Positions 17,565 to 26,972 of a DNA stretch of 64,000 nt are shown here, one piece after another (position 1 is the first letter of the stretch; every line of letters starts with the position of its first letter). The stretch comes from Rhizobiales bacterium Ga0077525. Its GTDB lineage: Bacteria > Pseudomonadota > Alphaproteobacteria > Rhizobiales > Xanthobacteraceae. The notes under the pieces were generated by a model that did not search any database, was not told the origin of the DNA, and was given only the letters and a program-made list of their open reading frames with translations. The stretch lies in assembly GCA_001464835.1 (NCBI GenBank), contig LNDS01000031.1, forward strand, positions 21,840 to 85,839, given 5' to 3'. The translations under genes and the position numbers were made by a program.

Positions 17565-18067
17565 GTGTCCTGATCCGCGCCGCGCGTTCAGACGATACCG
17601 GGCTGATCTTCGATTTGGTGCGTGAACTGGCGGAATACGAGAAGCTGGCTGACGCCGTCGATGCCACCCCGGAAATGATCGGCGCGGCTTTATTCGGTGA
17701 GGCCCCGCGGCTGTTCTGCGACATCGCCGAATGGAACGGCGAGGCGGCCGGTCTAGCGATCTGGTTTCTGAATTTCTCGACTTTCCGCGGCCGCCACGGC
17801 ATCTATCTTGAGGACCTTTATGTTCGGCCGGCGTTTCGCGGCCGTGGCCTGGGCAAGGCACTGATGGCGCAACTGGCGCGGCGCTGCGTCGCGCAGGGCC
17901 TGGCGCGGTTCGAGTGGTCGGTGCTGGACTGGAATGCGCCGTCGATCGCGTTCTACCAATCGATCGGCGCCCATGTAATGGACGACTGGAAAATCTGCCG
18001 GCTGAGCGGGCCGGCTTTGCAATCCTTTGCAGCCCAAGCTTTAGCAACGCAAGAGGCGCGCGCATGA
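17561..18067 (+). CDS. GNAT family N-acetyltransferase
   Basis: A 168-residue acetyltransferase of the SSAT-like branch of GNAT. It opens [25 protein letters not shown], has the central motif [20 protein letters not shown] (acetyl-CoA pyrophosphate loop, about residues 82-101), and ends with [20 protein letters not shown]. The branch includes diamine and thialysine acetyltransferases; the substrate here is unknown. It overlaps thyA by 4 bases (ATGA) and folA by 4 bases (ATGA), so the three genes are coupled. Confidence 0.9.
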   Translation: MSVLIRAARSDDTGLIFDLVRELAEYEKLADAVDATPEMIGAALFGEAPRLFCDIAEWNGEAAGLAIWFLNFSTFRGRHGIYLEDLYVRPAFRGRGLGKALMAQLARRCVAQGLARFEWSVLDWNAPSIAFYQSIGAHVMDDWKICRLSGPALQSFAAQALATQEARA

Positions 18068-18567
18068 AGATCGTTCTGGTCGCCGCCGTCGGGCGCAACA
18101 ACGTCATCGGCCGTGACGGCCAGTTGCCGTGGCGGCTGAAATCCGATCTGAAGTATTTTCGCGCCATCACCATCGGCAAGCCGGTGGTGATGGGGCGCAA
18201 GACTTATGAGTCGATCGGCAAGCCGCTGCCGGGCCGCACCAACATCGTTCTGACCAAGGATCTCGGCCTGATCGTGCCGGGCGGCGTTCTAGCCAACAGC
18301 CTCGATGCGGCGATGGGCTTTGCGCGGCAGGATGCCGAGCGGCGTGGTGTCGATGAAATCATGATCATTGGCGGCGGCGATGTTTTCGAACGGATGATGC
18401 CCAGGGCCCACCGGCTCGAAATCACCCATGTCAATGCCAGCCCGGAAGGCGACGCCTTCTTTCCGCGCATCGAGCCGTCGGAATGGCGCGAGGCCAAGCG
18501 CACGTCTTTTTCCGCCGGGCCGGATGACGACGCCAGCTTCGACGCCGTGACCTATGTGCGGCGTTAG
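18064..18567 (+). CDS. folA: Dihydrofolate reductase
   Basis: DHFR reduces dihydrofolate to tetrahydrofolate with NADPH. The ATG at 18064 overlaps the GNAT stop and gives 167 residues, a normal bacterial length. Hallmarks are VAAVGRNNVIGRDGQLPW (substrate loop), the active-site acid in LKSDLKYF, VVMGRKTYESIGKPLPGRTN (NADPH binding) and IGGGDVFE. It closes the thyA-GNAT-folA operon and its last 4 bases overlap the end of the VOC gene on the other strand. Confidence 0.96.
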   Translation: MKIVLVAAVGRNNVIGRDGQLPWRLKSDLKYFRAITIGKPVVMGRKTYESIGKPLPGRTNIVLTKDLGLIVPGGVLANSLDAAMGFARQDAERRGVDEIMIIGGGDVFERMMPRAHRLEITHVNASPEGDAFFPRIEPSEWREAKRTSFSAGPDDDASFDAVTYVRR

Positions 18568-18851
18568 CCGTTGGTCTGGTTCGGCTCGATCAACTCGATG
18601 CGGTTGCCGAATGGATCGTCGATATGGCGGCGGTCGCAGCCTTCGAGCGGTTCGTCGGCGGTGACGTTGTTTTCGACACCCAGGTGCACCTGCAAGGCGC
18701 CGATCTCGAACCAGCAGCCGCCCCGCGCTGCCAGCACTGGCGGCTTCATCTTTTCGGTTATGCCGAGCACGCCGCAATAGAAGGCGCGGGCGTCGTTCTC
18801 ACGCCCGGCCGGCATCGCAATCAGGATGTGATCGATACGGCGAACCGGCAT
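18564..18851 (-). CDS. Short VOC (glyoxalase-like) protein with apparent internal deletion
   Basis: At 95 residues this is shorter than the usual ~120 of single-domain VOC proteins. The first half is normal: IDHILIAMPAGREN, ARAFYCGVLGI, GCWFEIGALQVHLGVE. The next part jumps from VENNVTADE to PLEGCDRRHIDDPFGNRIELIEP, so the second-module strand and helix of about 25-30 residues (the DLD...L region in relatives) are missing. The frame stays open. Either this is a degenerate gene or the sequence has lost bases. Function of the family member is unknown. Confidence 0.65.
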   Translation of the reverse strand: MPVRRIDHILIAMPAGRENDARAFYCGVLGITEKMKPPVLAARGGCWFEIGALQVHLGVENNVTADEPLEGCDRRHIDDPFGNRIELIEPNQTNG

Positions 18852-18869
18852 CGAGCATTCCTTAAAGAT

Positions 18870-19643
18870 TTAAGCCTGCACCGAATAGCCGCCATCGACG
18901 GCGATGGCCGCGCCTGTGATGAAGTCGGAAGCGGGCGCTGCAAGAAACACCGCGATGCCGGCGAAATCGCCCGGTTCGCCCCAGCGCTGCGCCGGCGTGC
19001 GGGCGAGCACTCTGTCATGCAGGCCTTCGACCTGTTCGCGCGCCTTGCGCGTCAGGTCGGTATTGATCCAGCCGGGCAGGATGGTGTTGACTTGGATGTT
19101 GTCTTTCGCCCAAGCGACGGCGAAGGACCTCGCCATCTGCACGATGGCGCCTTTGCTCGAGGCATAAGGTGAGGCGTATGACGCCCCGAAGACCGACATC
19201 ATCGAACCGATATTGATCATCTTGCCGCCACCGGCGCGCTTCATGTGCGGGTAGGCGGCCTGCGAGCAGAAGAAGGCGCTGGTGAGGTTGGTGTTCATGA
19301 CGAGGTGCCAGTCCGCCGCGGTCAGTTCTTCCGGCGGTTTGCGCACGCTGGTGCCGGCATTGTTGATGAGAATATCGAGACGTCCGAATTTTTGCGCGGC
19401 CTGATCGATGGCCTGATGGCAGGACGTCTCCTGCAAGACATCCAGTTCGACGAATTCGGCTTGCGCCCCGGTGGCCTTCAACTCGGCCAAAGCGGCCGCC
19501 GCCTTGGTCTTGTTGCGGCCGGCGATCACCACCGTCGCGCCGGCCCCGGCCAGACCCTTGGCCATGGCCAAGCCGATGCCGCCATTGCCGCCGGTCACCA
19601 GTGCGACGCGCTTGCTCAAATCGAAAGATGCCATTGCCGCCAT
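18870..19643 (-). CDS. SDR family oxidoreductase
   Basis: A 257-residue classical short-chain dehydrogenase. NAD(P)-binding TGGNGGIG is at the N terminus, NNAG near residue 92, the catalytic serine in NIGSMMS, and YASSK (YxxxK) near residue 159. The ending SDFITGAAIAVDGGYSVQA is typical. The sequence is closest in style to gluconate 5-dehydrogenase/2-deoxy-D-gluconate 3-dehydrogenase-like SDRs, but the substrate is not determinable. ATG at 19634 is a good alternative start. It follows no operon partner other than the VOC gene 18 bases downstream. Confidence 0.92.
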   Translation of the reverse strand: MAAMASFDLSKRVALVTGGNGGIGLAMAKGLAGAGATVVIAGRNKTKAAAALAELKATGAQAEFVELDVLQETSCHQAIDQAAQKFGRLDILINNAGTSVRKPPEELTAADWHLVMNTNLTSAFFCSQAAYPHMKRAGGGKMINIGSMMSVFGASYASPYASSKGAIVQMARSFAVAWAKDNIQVNTILPGWINTDLTRKAREQVEGLHDRVLARTPAQRWGEPGDFAGIAVFLAAPASDFITGAAIAVDGGYSVQA

Positions 19644-19851
19644 TCCCTCTTGCCTTTTGCCCTTTTGCTTCCTGTTGCCGGACCGGAATTCTCATCTGTC
19701 GCGGTCTACGGCCGCCGCACTATCGCACGGCGGACCGGGCTAAAGCAGGTGGGGGCGCATGCTTTCGCATAGGTCGTGCGAGCGGCCGCCGCCGCGGTCG
19801 AAATGATCCGAATTCCGGCCCGGATCGGCGGTAATGCCGCATCACGGCGCG

Positions 19852-19880
19852 TTGTAACGCCCCCTTGCGTCCCCTATAAC
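19852..19880 (+). promoter_or_regulatory. Probable hflK promoter
   Basis: TTGTAA (19852-19857), 17 bp, TATAAC (19875-19880), 55 bases before the hflK start. Good match to a housekeeping promoter by spacing and sequence. Confidence 0.5.
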
Positions 19881-19935
19881 CCGTCCCAACTAAGGTCCAG
19901 CCGGCACGAGAGCCGGGCTGCGGGAGATATTTTCG

Positions 19936-21090
19936 ATGCCATGGAGCAATCAAGGCGGCGGTAGCGGCGGCAGCGGTGGCGGCGGCCCATGGGGCGGCGG
20001 CGGCGGCAAAGGCCCGTGGGGCTCCGGACCGCAATCGTCGGGCCCGAAACCGCCGGATCTGGAGGAAATTCTCCGCCGCGGTCAGGACAAACTGCGCGGC
20101 GTGCTGCCGGGCGGCAATCTCGGCACCAAGGGTTTTGCGCTGATCACCCTCGCCGCGGTGGCGTTGTGGGGCTTTTCCGGCTTCTTCAAGGTCGAACCGG
20201 ACGAACTCGGCGCTGTCCTGCGTTTCGGCAAGAACGTGCGTGAAGTCCAGCCAGGCCTGAATTACCACCTGCCTTATCCGATCGAGACCGTGCTGACGCC
20301 GAAGGCGTTGCGCGTCAACAAGATCGATATCGGCATGCGCTCCGTCGATGACGCCCGCCGCGGCTCGAGCGTGCGTGACGTGCCGGAAGAGAGCCTGATG
20401 TTGACCGGCGACGAGAATATCGTCGATGTCGATTTTTCGGTGCTCTGGAAAGTGAAGCCGACCGGCGTCGGCGATTATCTTTTCAATATCCAGAATCCCG
20501 AAGGCACCGTGAAAGCGGTGGCCGAAAGCGCCATGCGCGAAGTGGTCGGCCGTTCCGACATTCAGCCGATCCTGACCGGCGCCCGACAGACCATCGAGAA
20601 CGCCGTCCAGGAACTGATGCAGAAGACGCTCGACCAGTACGGCGCGGGTATTCTGGTGCAGCAGGTGCAGTTGCAGAAGGTCGATCCGCCGACGCAGGTC
20701 ATCGACGCGTTCCGCGACGTGCAGGCCGCGCGCGCCGATCTCGAACGGTCGGTCAACGAATCGCAGACTTACGCCAATCGAGTCGTGCCGGAAGCGCGCG
20801 GCCGGGTGGCGCAGATCACGCAGGCCGCGGAAGCCTACAAGTCGCAGACCGTGGCGGAAGCCCAAGGCCAGACCTCGCGCTTCAACAACATCTACGAACA
20901 GTACAAGAAGGCGCCGGAAGTGACCCGCGCCCGCATGTACCTGGAAACGATGGAGCGCGTGCTCGGCGGCGCCGACAAGATCATCATGGACAGCGGCCGC
21001 GACGGTGGCGGCGGTGTGGTGCCTTATCTCCCGCTCGGTGAACTCAATCGTCCGGCTCAGCCGCGGACCCAGACGGGAGCACGGCCATGA
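19936..21090 (+). CDS. hflK: HflK, SPFH-domain regulator of FtsH
   Basis: The 384-residue protein starts with a Gly-rich cytoplasmic segment (about residues 6-35), has one membrane helix (about residues 65-85), and a periplasmic SPFH/band-7 domain beginning with VEPDELGAVLRFGK and QPGLNYHLPYPIE. A coiled-coil region (VVPEARGRVAQITQAAEAYK) follows. HflK and HflC assemble into a cage around the FtsH protease and modulate membrane-protein degradation. The stop overlaps hflC by 4 bases. Confidence 0.96.
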   Translation: MPWSNQGGGSGGSGGGGPWGGGGGKGPWGSGPQSSGPKPPDLEEILRRGQDKLRGVLPGGNLGTKGFALITLAAVALWGFSGFFKVEPDELGAVLRFGKNVREVQPGLNYHLPYPIETVLTPKALRVNKIDIGMRSVDDARRGSSVRDVPEESLMLTGDENIVDVDFSVLWKVKPTGVGDYLFNIQNPEGTVKAVAESAMREVVGRSDIQPILTGARQTIENAVQELMQKTLDQYGAGILVQQVQLQKVDPPTQVIDAFRDVQAARADLERSVNESQTYANRVVPEARGRVAQITQAAEAYKSQTVAEAQGQTSRFNNIYEQYKKAPEVTRARMYLETMERVLGGADKIIMDSGRDGGGGVVPYLPLGELNRPAQPRTQTGARP

Positions 21091-22034
21091 GGCTTAATTT
21101 TATTGGCGGCGTTGCCGTCGTCCTTCTCGTCGCCGCGTTGATCATCGGCTATTCGTCGCTGTTTTCGGTTTATCAGACCCAGCAGGCCCTGGTGGTTCGC
21201 CTCGGCCAGCCGGTGCGTGTGGTCAGTGAGCCCGGCCTCAACTTCAAGGTGCCGTTCATCGATACGGTGATCGTCATCGACAAGCGCATTCTCGATCTGG
21301 AAGCGCCGGCGCAGGAAGTGATTGCCTCCGACCAGAAGCGGTTGGTGGTCGATGCCTTTGCCCGCTACCGCATCAAGGATCCGCTGCGCTTCTACCAGAC
21401 GCTCGGCTCGATCCAGGGCGCCAACTCGCAGCTCACCATCCTGCTGAACTCGGCACTGCGCCGGGTGCTTGGCGAGGCGACCTTCACCAATGTGGTGCGC
21501 GATCAGCGCGCCGATCTGATGGAGCGCATTCTCGGTCTGGTCGATAGGGAAGCGGCCGGCTACGGCATTGGCGTGGTCGATGTGAAAATCCGCCGCGCCG
21601 ATCTGCCGGAGCAGAACAGCCAGGCGGTCTATCAGCGGATGCAGACCGAGCGTCAGCGCGAAGCTGCGGAATTCCGCGCGCAGGGTACCCAGCGCGCGCA
21701 GGAAATCCGTTCGCGCGCCGATCGTGAAGTGACCGTCTTGGTCGCCGAAGCGACGTCGAAGTCGGAACAGATCCGCGGCGAAGGCGACGCTACCCGAAAT
21801 CAGATCTTTGCCGACGCGTTCAACAAGGATCCGGACTTCTTCGCTTTCTACCGGTCGATGCAGGCCTATGAAGCGAGCTTGAAGGCCGGCGACACCCGCC
21901 TGCTGCTCAAGCCCGACACCAACTTCTTCCGTTACTTCAACGATCCGTCGGGTAAGCCAACGGGTCCGGCGGCACCAGCGGCGGCACCGCCGTCAGCGTC
22001 ACCCACGGCATCAGTGGCGCCGGTAGCAAGATAA
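21087..22034 (+). CDS. hflC: HflC, SPFH-domain partner of HflK
   Basis: A 315-residue protein with an N-terminal membrane helix (about residues 4-25) and a band-7 domain (VYQTQQALVVRLGQPVRVV, then GLNFKVPFIDTV). The coiled-coil part has the HflC motif ERQREAAEFRAQGTQRAQEI. The C-terminal ~25 residues are a Pro/Ala/Ser-rich tail. It is translationally coupled to hflK (ATGA overlap). Confidence 0.96.
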   Translation: MRLNFIGGVAVVLLVAALIIGYSSLFSVYQTQQALVVRLGQPVRVVSEPGLNFKVPFIDTVIVIDKRILDLEAPAQEVIASDQKRLVVDAFARYRIKDPLRFYQTLGSIQGANSQLTILLNSALRRVLGEATFTNVVRDQRADLMERILGLVDREAAGYGIGVVDVKIRRADLPEQNSQAVYQRMQTERQREAAEFRAQGTQRAQEIRSRADREVTVLVAEATSKSEQIRGEGDATRNQIFADAFNKDPDFFAFYRSMQAYEASLKAGDTRLLLKPDTNFFRYFNDPSGKPTGPAAPAAAPPSASPTASVAPVAR

Positions 22035-22052
22035 CGAGGCGGCGCGGCCAGC

Positions 22053-22238
22053 ATGATCGACTTTCTGGCCGCGCTTGGGCTGGTCTTCGTGATCGAAGGC
22101 CTGGTCTTCGCCGCGTTTCCGGCGCACGCCAAGCGGGCAATGCTCAGCGTGCTGGAAACGCCGGAGGCGACCTTGCGCGTCATCGGGATCGGTTCGGCCG
22201 CGATCGGCATCTTGCTGGTGTGGCTGGCGCGCAGCTAG
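22053..22238 (+). CDS. DUF2065 small membrane protein
   Basis: A 61-residue protein made of two hydrophobic helices (FLAALGLVFVIEGLVFAAFP and VIGIGSAAIGILLVWLA) joined by a short basic loop, as in the YjeT/DUF2065 family. It lies 18 bases after hflC and is often found with hflKC. Function unknown; membrane location is clear. Confidence 0.85.
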   Translation: MIDFLAALGLVFVIEGLVFAAFPAHAKRAMLSVLETPEATLRVIGIGSAAIGILLVWLARS

Positions 22239-22410
22239 AGTGTTTAAGCGGTATCGGCCGTAAAACTATCGCTTTTGCTGGCGAATCGGCCTTTCATAGG
22301 GGGCGCGCTCGCATTGTAGTGATGGCAATGCCGAGAAACGCCCTTGAAACGCCGCGAAGTCGGCGGCACTCTCCTTGTTGACCGCTTTTTCCCCAGGAGC
22401 ACCGACGCCC

Positions 22411-23889
22411 ATGGGCGCATTTTTCTCTTCCCGTTCCCTGACGCTTTTGACCGCCGCAGCCATCGCCATGAGTGCCGCTCTGCCGGCGCAGGCGCGCGGG
22501 CCCGAGAACATCGCCGACGTCGCCGAACAGGTGATCGATGCGGTGGTGAACATTTCGACCAAGCAGACGGTGGACATCAAAAGCGGCGCCATGCCGCAAT
22601 TGCCGCCGGGCTCGCCGTTCGAGGAATTTTTCGAGGAGTTCTTCAAGAACCGGCGCGGACCGGGCGCGCCCGGCGCCCCGAACGGCGGCACGCCGACGCC
22701 GCGCCGCGCCAATTCGCTCGGTTCCGGTTTCATCATCGATGTATCGGGCCTGGTGGTCACCAACAACCACGTCATCGCCGACTCCGATGAGATCAGCGTC
22801 ATCCTCAATGACGGCACGACGCTGAAAGCCGAACTGATCGGCACCGACAAGAAGAGCGATCTGGCGCTGCTCAAGGTGAACCCGACCAAGCCGCTGAAGG
22901 CGGTGAAGTTCGGCAACAGCGACACCGTGCGTCTCGGCGAATGGGTGATCGCCATCGGCAATCCGTTCAGTCTCGGCGGCACCGTTACCGCCGGCATCGT
23001 CTCGGCACGCAACCGCGACATCCAGTCAGGTCCGTATGACAACTACATTCAGACCGACGCCTCGATCAATCGCGGCAATTCCGGCGGGCCGTTGTTCAAC
23101 CTCAATGGCGATGTGATCGGCGTCAACACCGCGATCATCTCGCCGTCGGGTGGCTCGATCGGCATCGGCTTTGCCGTGCCGGCCAAGACCGCGCTGGCGG
23201 TGATCGACCAGTTGCGCGACTTCAAGGAAGTGCGGCGCGGCTGGCTCGGCGTGCGCATCCAGCAGGTGACCGACGAGATCGCCGAGAGCCTCAGCATCAA
23301 GCCGACGCGCGGCGCGCTGATCGCCGGCATCGACGACAAAGGCCCGGCCAAGCCCGCCGGCATCGAGCCGGGCGACGTCGTCGTCAAGTTCGACGGCAAG
23401 GACATCAAGGAAATGCGCGATCTGCCGCGCATCGTCGCCGATACGCCGGTCGGCAAAGATGTCGAAGTGCTGATCATCCGCAAAGGCAAGGAAGAGACCA
23501 AGACGGTCAAGCTCGGCCGGCTCGACGATGGCGAGAAGCAGGCGGCGCTTGTCACGCCGAAGGCCGATGCCCCGGAGGATAAATCGTCGGTGAAGAAGGC
23601 GCTCGGCCTCGATCTCGGCAACCTCACAGCGGACTCGCGCAAGAAGTACAAGATCAAGGAATCCGTGAAGGGCGTGCTGATTACCGGCGTCGATGCCAAT
23701 TCGCCGGCCGCCGAGAAGCGGCTGCAACCGGGCATGGTGATCGCCGAAGTGCAGCAGCAGCCGGTGACCAATGCCGCCGATCTGCAAAAGCGCATCGATC
23801 AGCTCAAGAAGGACGGCAAGAAGGCCGTCGTGCTGCTGGTCGTGTCGCCCGACGGCGATCCGAATTTTGTGGCGATTACGTTGCAGTAG
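22411..23889 (+). CDS. degP: Do/DegP family periplasmic serine protease
   Basis: The ATG at 22411 with CAGGAG 10 bases upstream gives 492 residues with a signal peptide ending ALPAQARG; the TTG at 22375 would only add residues in front. The trypsin-like domain has H120 (TNNHVIAD), D150 (KSDLALL) and S224 (RGNSGGPLFN). Two PDZ domains follow (around residues 265-350 and 395-490). DegP degrades or refolds misfolded envelope proteins. It sits after hflKC, a second membrane quality-control system. Confidence 0.96.
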   Translation: MGAFFSSRSLTLLTAAAIAMSAALPAQARGPENIADVAEQVIDAVVNISTKQTVDIKSGAMPQLPPGSPFEEFFEEFFKNRRGPGAPGAPNGGTPTPRRANSLGSGFIIDVSGLVVTNNHVIADSDEISVILNDGTTLKAELIGTDKKSDLALLKVNPTKPLKAVKFGNSDTVRLGEWVIAIGNPFSLGGTVTAGIVSARNRDIQSGPYDNYIQTDASINRGNSGGPLFNLNGDVIGVNTAIISPSGGSIGIGFAVPAKTALAVIDQLRDFKEVRRGWLGVRIQQVTDEIAESLSIKPTRGALIAGIDDKGPAKPAGIEPGDVVVKFDGKDIKEMRDLPRIVADTPVGKDVEVLIIRKGKEETKTVKLGRLDDGEKQAALVTPKADAPEDKSSVKKALGLDLGNLTADSRKKYKIKESVKGVLITGVDANSPAAEKRLQPGMVIAEVQQQPVTNAADLQKRIDQLKKDGKKAVVLLVVSPDGDPNFVAITLQ

Positions 23890-23914
23890 AGTGCGCGTCG
23901 CTCAGCAACGAATG

Positions 23915-24003
23915 TGTCATGGCCGGGCTTGTCCCGGCCATCTCGCTTAGTAGGGCACCGTGCTGAACTAAGCGGGATCACCGGGACAAGCCCGGTGATG
24001 ACA
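23915..24003. repeat. Palindromic intergenic repeat element
   Basis: Nested inverted repeats: outer arms TGTCAT/ATGACA, two GC-rich hairpins around GGCCGGGCTTGTCCCGGCC and its near mirror CACCGGGACAAGCCCGGTG, and inner arms CGCTTAG/CTAAGCG. It lies between degP (plus) and serB (minus), so it may also act as a two-way terminator. Elements of this look are common between genes in Bradyrhizobium relatives. Confidence 0.75.
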
Positions 24004-24006
24004 AAT

Positions 24007-24903
24007 CTAGCTTACAAACTCCTCCCGCCTGTACCCCTGCGCATACAGCAGCGCGGTGAGGTTGTTGTGTTCGATGCGCGCCGGCGCCGCCGCCGCGACT
24101 TTCGGCTTGGCGTGGTAGGCGACCCCGAGGCCGGCTTCCATAATCATGTCGAGATCGTTGGCGCCGTCGCCGGTGACGATCGTATCGGCCGGCGCAACGC
24201 CGAGGCGTTCGCGCAATTCGAGCAAGGTGTCGCGCTTGGTCTGGCGGCCGAAGATCGGCTCCTGCACCAAGCCGGCGAGCGTGCCGCCGTCGAGCATCAG
24301 CACATTGGCGCGCGCTTCGTCAAAGCCGATCATCGCGGCGATGCGGCCGGTGAACAACGTGAAGCCGCCGGACACCAGACAGGTGTAGGCGCCGTTCTGG
24401 CGCATGGTCGCCACCAGCGTGCGGGCGCCGGGCGTCAAAGTGATATGTTTTTCGATCACCTCATCGATGACGCCGACGGGCAGCCCTTTCAGGAGCGCGA
24501 CCCGCTCGCGCAAGGCCGGCTCGAATTCGATCTCGCCGCGCATGGCGCGTTCGGTGATCGCGGCGACATGCGCCTTGAGGCCGGCGAAATCGGCCAGCTC
24601 GTCGATGCATTCCTGGCCGATCATGGTGGAATCCATGTCGGCGAGGAACAGCCGCTTGCGGCGATTGGCGGCAGGCTGGATGACGACATCGACCGCGCCG
24701 AGCAAGGCGCGCAGGCGGTCGGCGAACGCGGGAGCGGCGGCGGCGCTCAGGCCGGCGGGCAGCTCAAATGGAATGTCGGCCGCGGCGCCGCGGCTGAGCC
24801 AGCGCGGTTCTGCCGCGCCCGGCAGTTCCGCGCGCGCGCGCGTCAGCATGTCGTCATCAAGCGGCGCCGAAGCCGCGATTAAAGTTGCTACGCCGTCCAT
24901 CAA
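24007..24903 (-). CDS. serB: Phosphoserine phosphatase
   Basis: SerB removes phosphate from L-phosphoserine in the last step of serine synthesis. The 298-residue HAD-family protein has the nucleophile motif DMDSTMIGQECIDE (near residue 88), motif II LVSGGFTLF, the lysine in QTKRDTL, and motif III VTGDGANDLDMI. The ~80-residue N-terminal extension is the family's regulatory region. The gene is divergent from the Sel1 gene with 94 bases between the starts. Confidence 0.95.
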   Translation of the reverse strand: MMDGVATLIAASAPLDDDMLTRARAELPGAAEPRWLSRGAAADIPFELPAGLSAAAAPAFADRLRALLGAVDVVIQPAANRRKRLFLADMDSTMIGQECIDELADFAGLKAHVAAITERAMRGEIEFEPALRERVALLKGLPVGVIDEVIEKHITLTPGARTLVATMRQNGAYTCLVSGGFTLFTGRIAAMIGFDEARANVLMLDGGTLAGLVQEPIFGRQTKRDTLLELRERLGVAPADTIVTGDGANDLDMIMEAGLGVAYHAKPKVAAAAPARIEHNNLTALLYAQGYRREEFVS

Positions 24904-24997
24904 TTCGCCTTCGCCGTTTGCGACACTTGTTGTGACTGGCTTTACGATGAATTAGGCGGCGGCTGGTAGCATAAAATCGCCACGAGGATGCCTTCCT

Positions 24998-25861
24998 ATG
25001 CACCGGTCTCTCTGGATCGTTGGATTATTGGCCGGTGCGGTTGTTGCGGGCTTCGTCGCCTTCGCAGCGTTCCCGCAAATCAACGAAAAGCTGGTTGAAG
25101 CGACGTGTTCGATGACGGCCCCGGATCGGGGTTGCCGGGCGCGCATGGTCGCCCTCGGTCATATCTGGTCGGGCAGGGACGATTTGAATCGTGCGGCTGT
25201 TTGGTACCGGCGGGTTGCGGAAACCGGCGACCGTGAGGCCATGTTTCATCTGGCATGGACCCATCAGCAGTTAGGCTACGCCGAACCAAATCGCGGTCAG
25301 CCCGGGCGGCTGGTGTCCAAATTCGCACCGCCCCAGCCTGTCAATGCCGCACCGGAGCCGCCGCCACCCAACAACATGGCGGACGCGGCGAAATGGTATC
25401 GCCAAGCCGCGGACAAAGGCCATGCGCCGTCCATGAACAATCTGGGGCAGCTTTATCTGTTCGGACTCCTCGGCGCGCGCGATTATCAAGCGGCGATCGG
25501 CTGGCATCTCAGCGCCGCGCGCGCCGGCAATCCTGTCGCCGCGATCAATGTTGCGCTCGCCTATCGGATTGGACAGGGCGTCAAGGCGGATGCGGCGGAG
25601 TCGCTGAAATGGGCGCGTTTCGTGCCGGTCAGCGACAGTCCCGATCTGGACGACATGACGCTGGCGCGGACGGCTCTGTACGGTTCGGTCATGGACGCCA
25701 AGGCGCTCTCGCTCATTCGCAACGCCGCCGCAGAGAGTAAGGCCGTGGGGTTCGGTTTCGAGCCGTTGAAACCGGCCGCCGGCATGCCAAGCTTTCGCAG
25801 CGTCAAGAATGATTTGAGTCCGGCGCCGCGCGAGCCGACACTCAAGCAGTTGCAGCGGTGA
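24998..25861 (+). CDS. Sel1-repeat protein, membrane anchored or secreted
   Basis: A 287-residue protein with an N-terminal hydrophobic segment (about residues 5-24) and at least three Sel1-like TPR repeats: AAVWYRRVAETGDREAMFHLA, AAKWYRQAADKGHAPSMNNLG with LYLFG, and AIGWHLSAARAGNPVAAINVA with LAYRIGQGV. Sel1 repeats mediate protein-protein contacts. The C-terminal 60 residues show no repeat. No partner is evident. It precedes miaA by 44 bases. Confidence 0.8.
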   Translation: MHRSLWIVGLLAGAVVAGFVAFAAFPQINEKLVEATCSMTAPDRGCRARMVALGHIWSGRDDLNRAAVWYRRVAETGDREAMFHLAWTHQQLGYAEPNRGQPGRLVSKFAPPQPVNAAPEPPPPNNMADAAKWYRQAADKGHAPSMNNLGQLYLFGLLGARDYQAAIGWHLSAARAGNPVAAINVALAYRIGQGVKADAAESLKWARFVPVSDSPDLDDMTLARTALYGSVMDAKALSLIRNAAAESKAVGFGFEPLKPAAGMPSFRSVKNDLSPAPREPTLKQLQR

Positions 25862-25905
25862 CCGGCCCCGGTTGATTTCAGACGGCGCGCTGGCTACCAG
25901 AGCGT

Positions 25906-26826
25906 GTGAGCAAGTCCACCGCCATCCTGATCGCCGGGCCGACCGCCAGTGGCAAGTCGGCGCTCGCTCTGGCTTTGGCCGAGAGCCTTGGCGGCACCAT
26001 CGTCAATGCCGATTCGATGCAGGTCTATGCCGGGCTTCGCATCATCACGGCGCGGCCGAGCCCAGAGGAAGAAGCGCGCGCGCCGCATCTGCTGTACGGC
26101 CATGTCGATGCCGGCGAGATCTACTCGACCGGGCGCTGGCTGGCCGACGTCGCCGAAGCGTTAAAGGCCATCGCTGCAGCGGGCCGCGTCCCGATCGTCG
26201 TCGGCGGCACCGGCCTGTATTTCAAGGCGCTGACCCAAGGTCTGGCGGCGGTGCCGCCGATCCCGCCCGATATTCGCGCCGGCGTACGCGCCCGGCTGGA
26301 AGTCGACGGTATCGCGCCGCTCTACGCCGAACTGACCGCGCGCGATCCGGTCGCGGCGGCGCGGCTGATGCCGCTCGACCGCGCCCGCATCGCGCGGGCG
26401 CTGGAAGTGGTGCTGGCGACCGGGCGCTCTCTGACCGACTGGCACAAAGAGGGCCTGCCGCCTTTGCTCGATGCCGATCGCGCCGCGAAAATTTTCGTCA
26501 CTTGCGAGCGCCAGGAACTGGTGGCGCGCATCGAGCGGCGCTTCGCCGCGATGATGGCCGGCGGCGCGCTCGACGAGGTGCGGACATTGGCCGCGCGAAA
26601 GCTCAATCCGCTCTTGCCAGCTATGAAAGCGCACGGCGTTCCATGGCTGATCCGTCACCTCAAAGGCGAATTGCCGCTCGATGAGGCGACCGAAGGCAGC
26701 ATCATGGACACGCGCCGCTATGCCAAGCGGCAGCTCACCTGGTTTCGCGGCCAGATGAAGGACTGGACCGCGGCGCCGCCTGATCGGGCCTATGACGCGG
26801 CGACAAGAGGGTTCGCGGCACTGTAG
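25906..26826 (+). CDS. miaA: tRNA dimethylallyltransferase
   Basis: MiaA transfers a dimethylallyl group to A37 of tRNAs that read UNN codons. The 306-residue protein starts at GTG 25906 and carries the P-loop GPTASGKS (residues 11-18), [19 protein letters not shown], and [12 protein letters not shown], all typical. The C-terminal [14 protein letters not shown] is the conserved tRNA-binding region. Length is normal. Confidence 0.96.
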   Translation: MSKSTAILIAGPTASGKSALALALAESLGGTIVNADSMQVYAGLRIITARPSPEEEARAPHLLYGHVDAGEIYSTGRWLADVAEALKAIAAAGRVPIVVGGTGLYFKALTQGLAAVPPIPPDIRAGVRARLEVDGIAPLYAELTARDPVAAARLMPLDRARIARALEVVLATGRSLTDWHKEGLPPLLDADRAAKIFVTCERQELVARIERRFAAMMAGGALDEVRTLAARKLNPLLPAMKAHGVPWLIRHLKGELPLDEATEGSIMDTRRYAKRQLTWFRGQMKDWTAAPPDRAYDAATRGFAAL

Positions 26827-26972
26827 TACCGCGCAACCGGACGTTTTAAATCTGCATTTACAAACTGGGTTAGCAATTTCATCGGCCGCAATTTATTTTT
26901 CCTTAATGCCGATCCCTCAATTTGATCTGTAGAAATTCCGCTGTTTGATGTGCGGATAGCTGGAGAAATTGA

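Noticed and set aside
22320..22410. Heat-shock (RpoH) promoter before degP, from CCCTTGAAAC near 22341
   Set aside because: The -35-like half is good but no matching -10 lies at the required distance.
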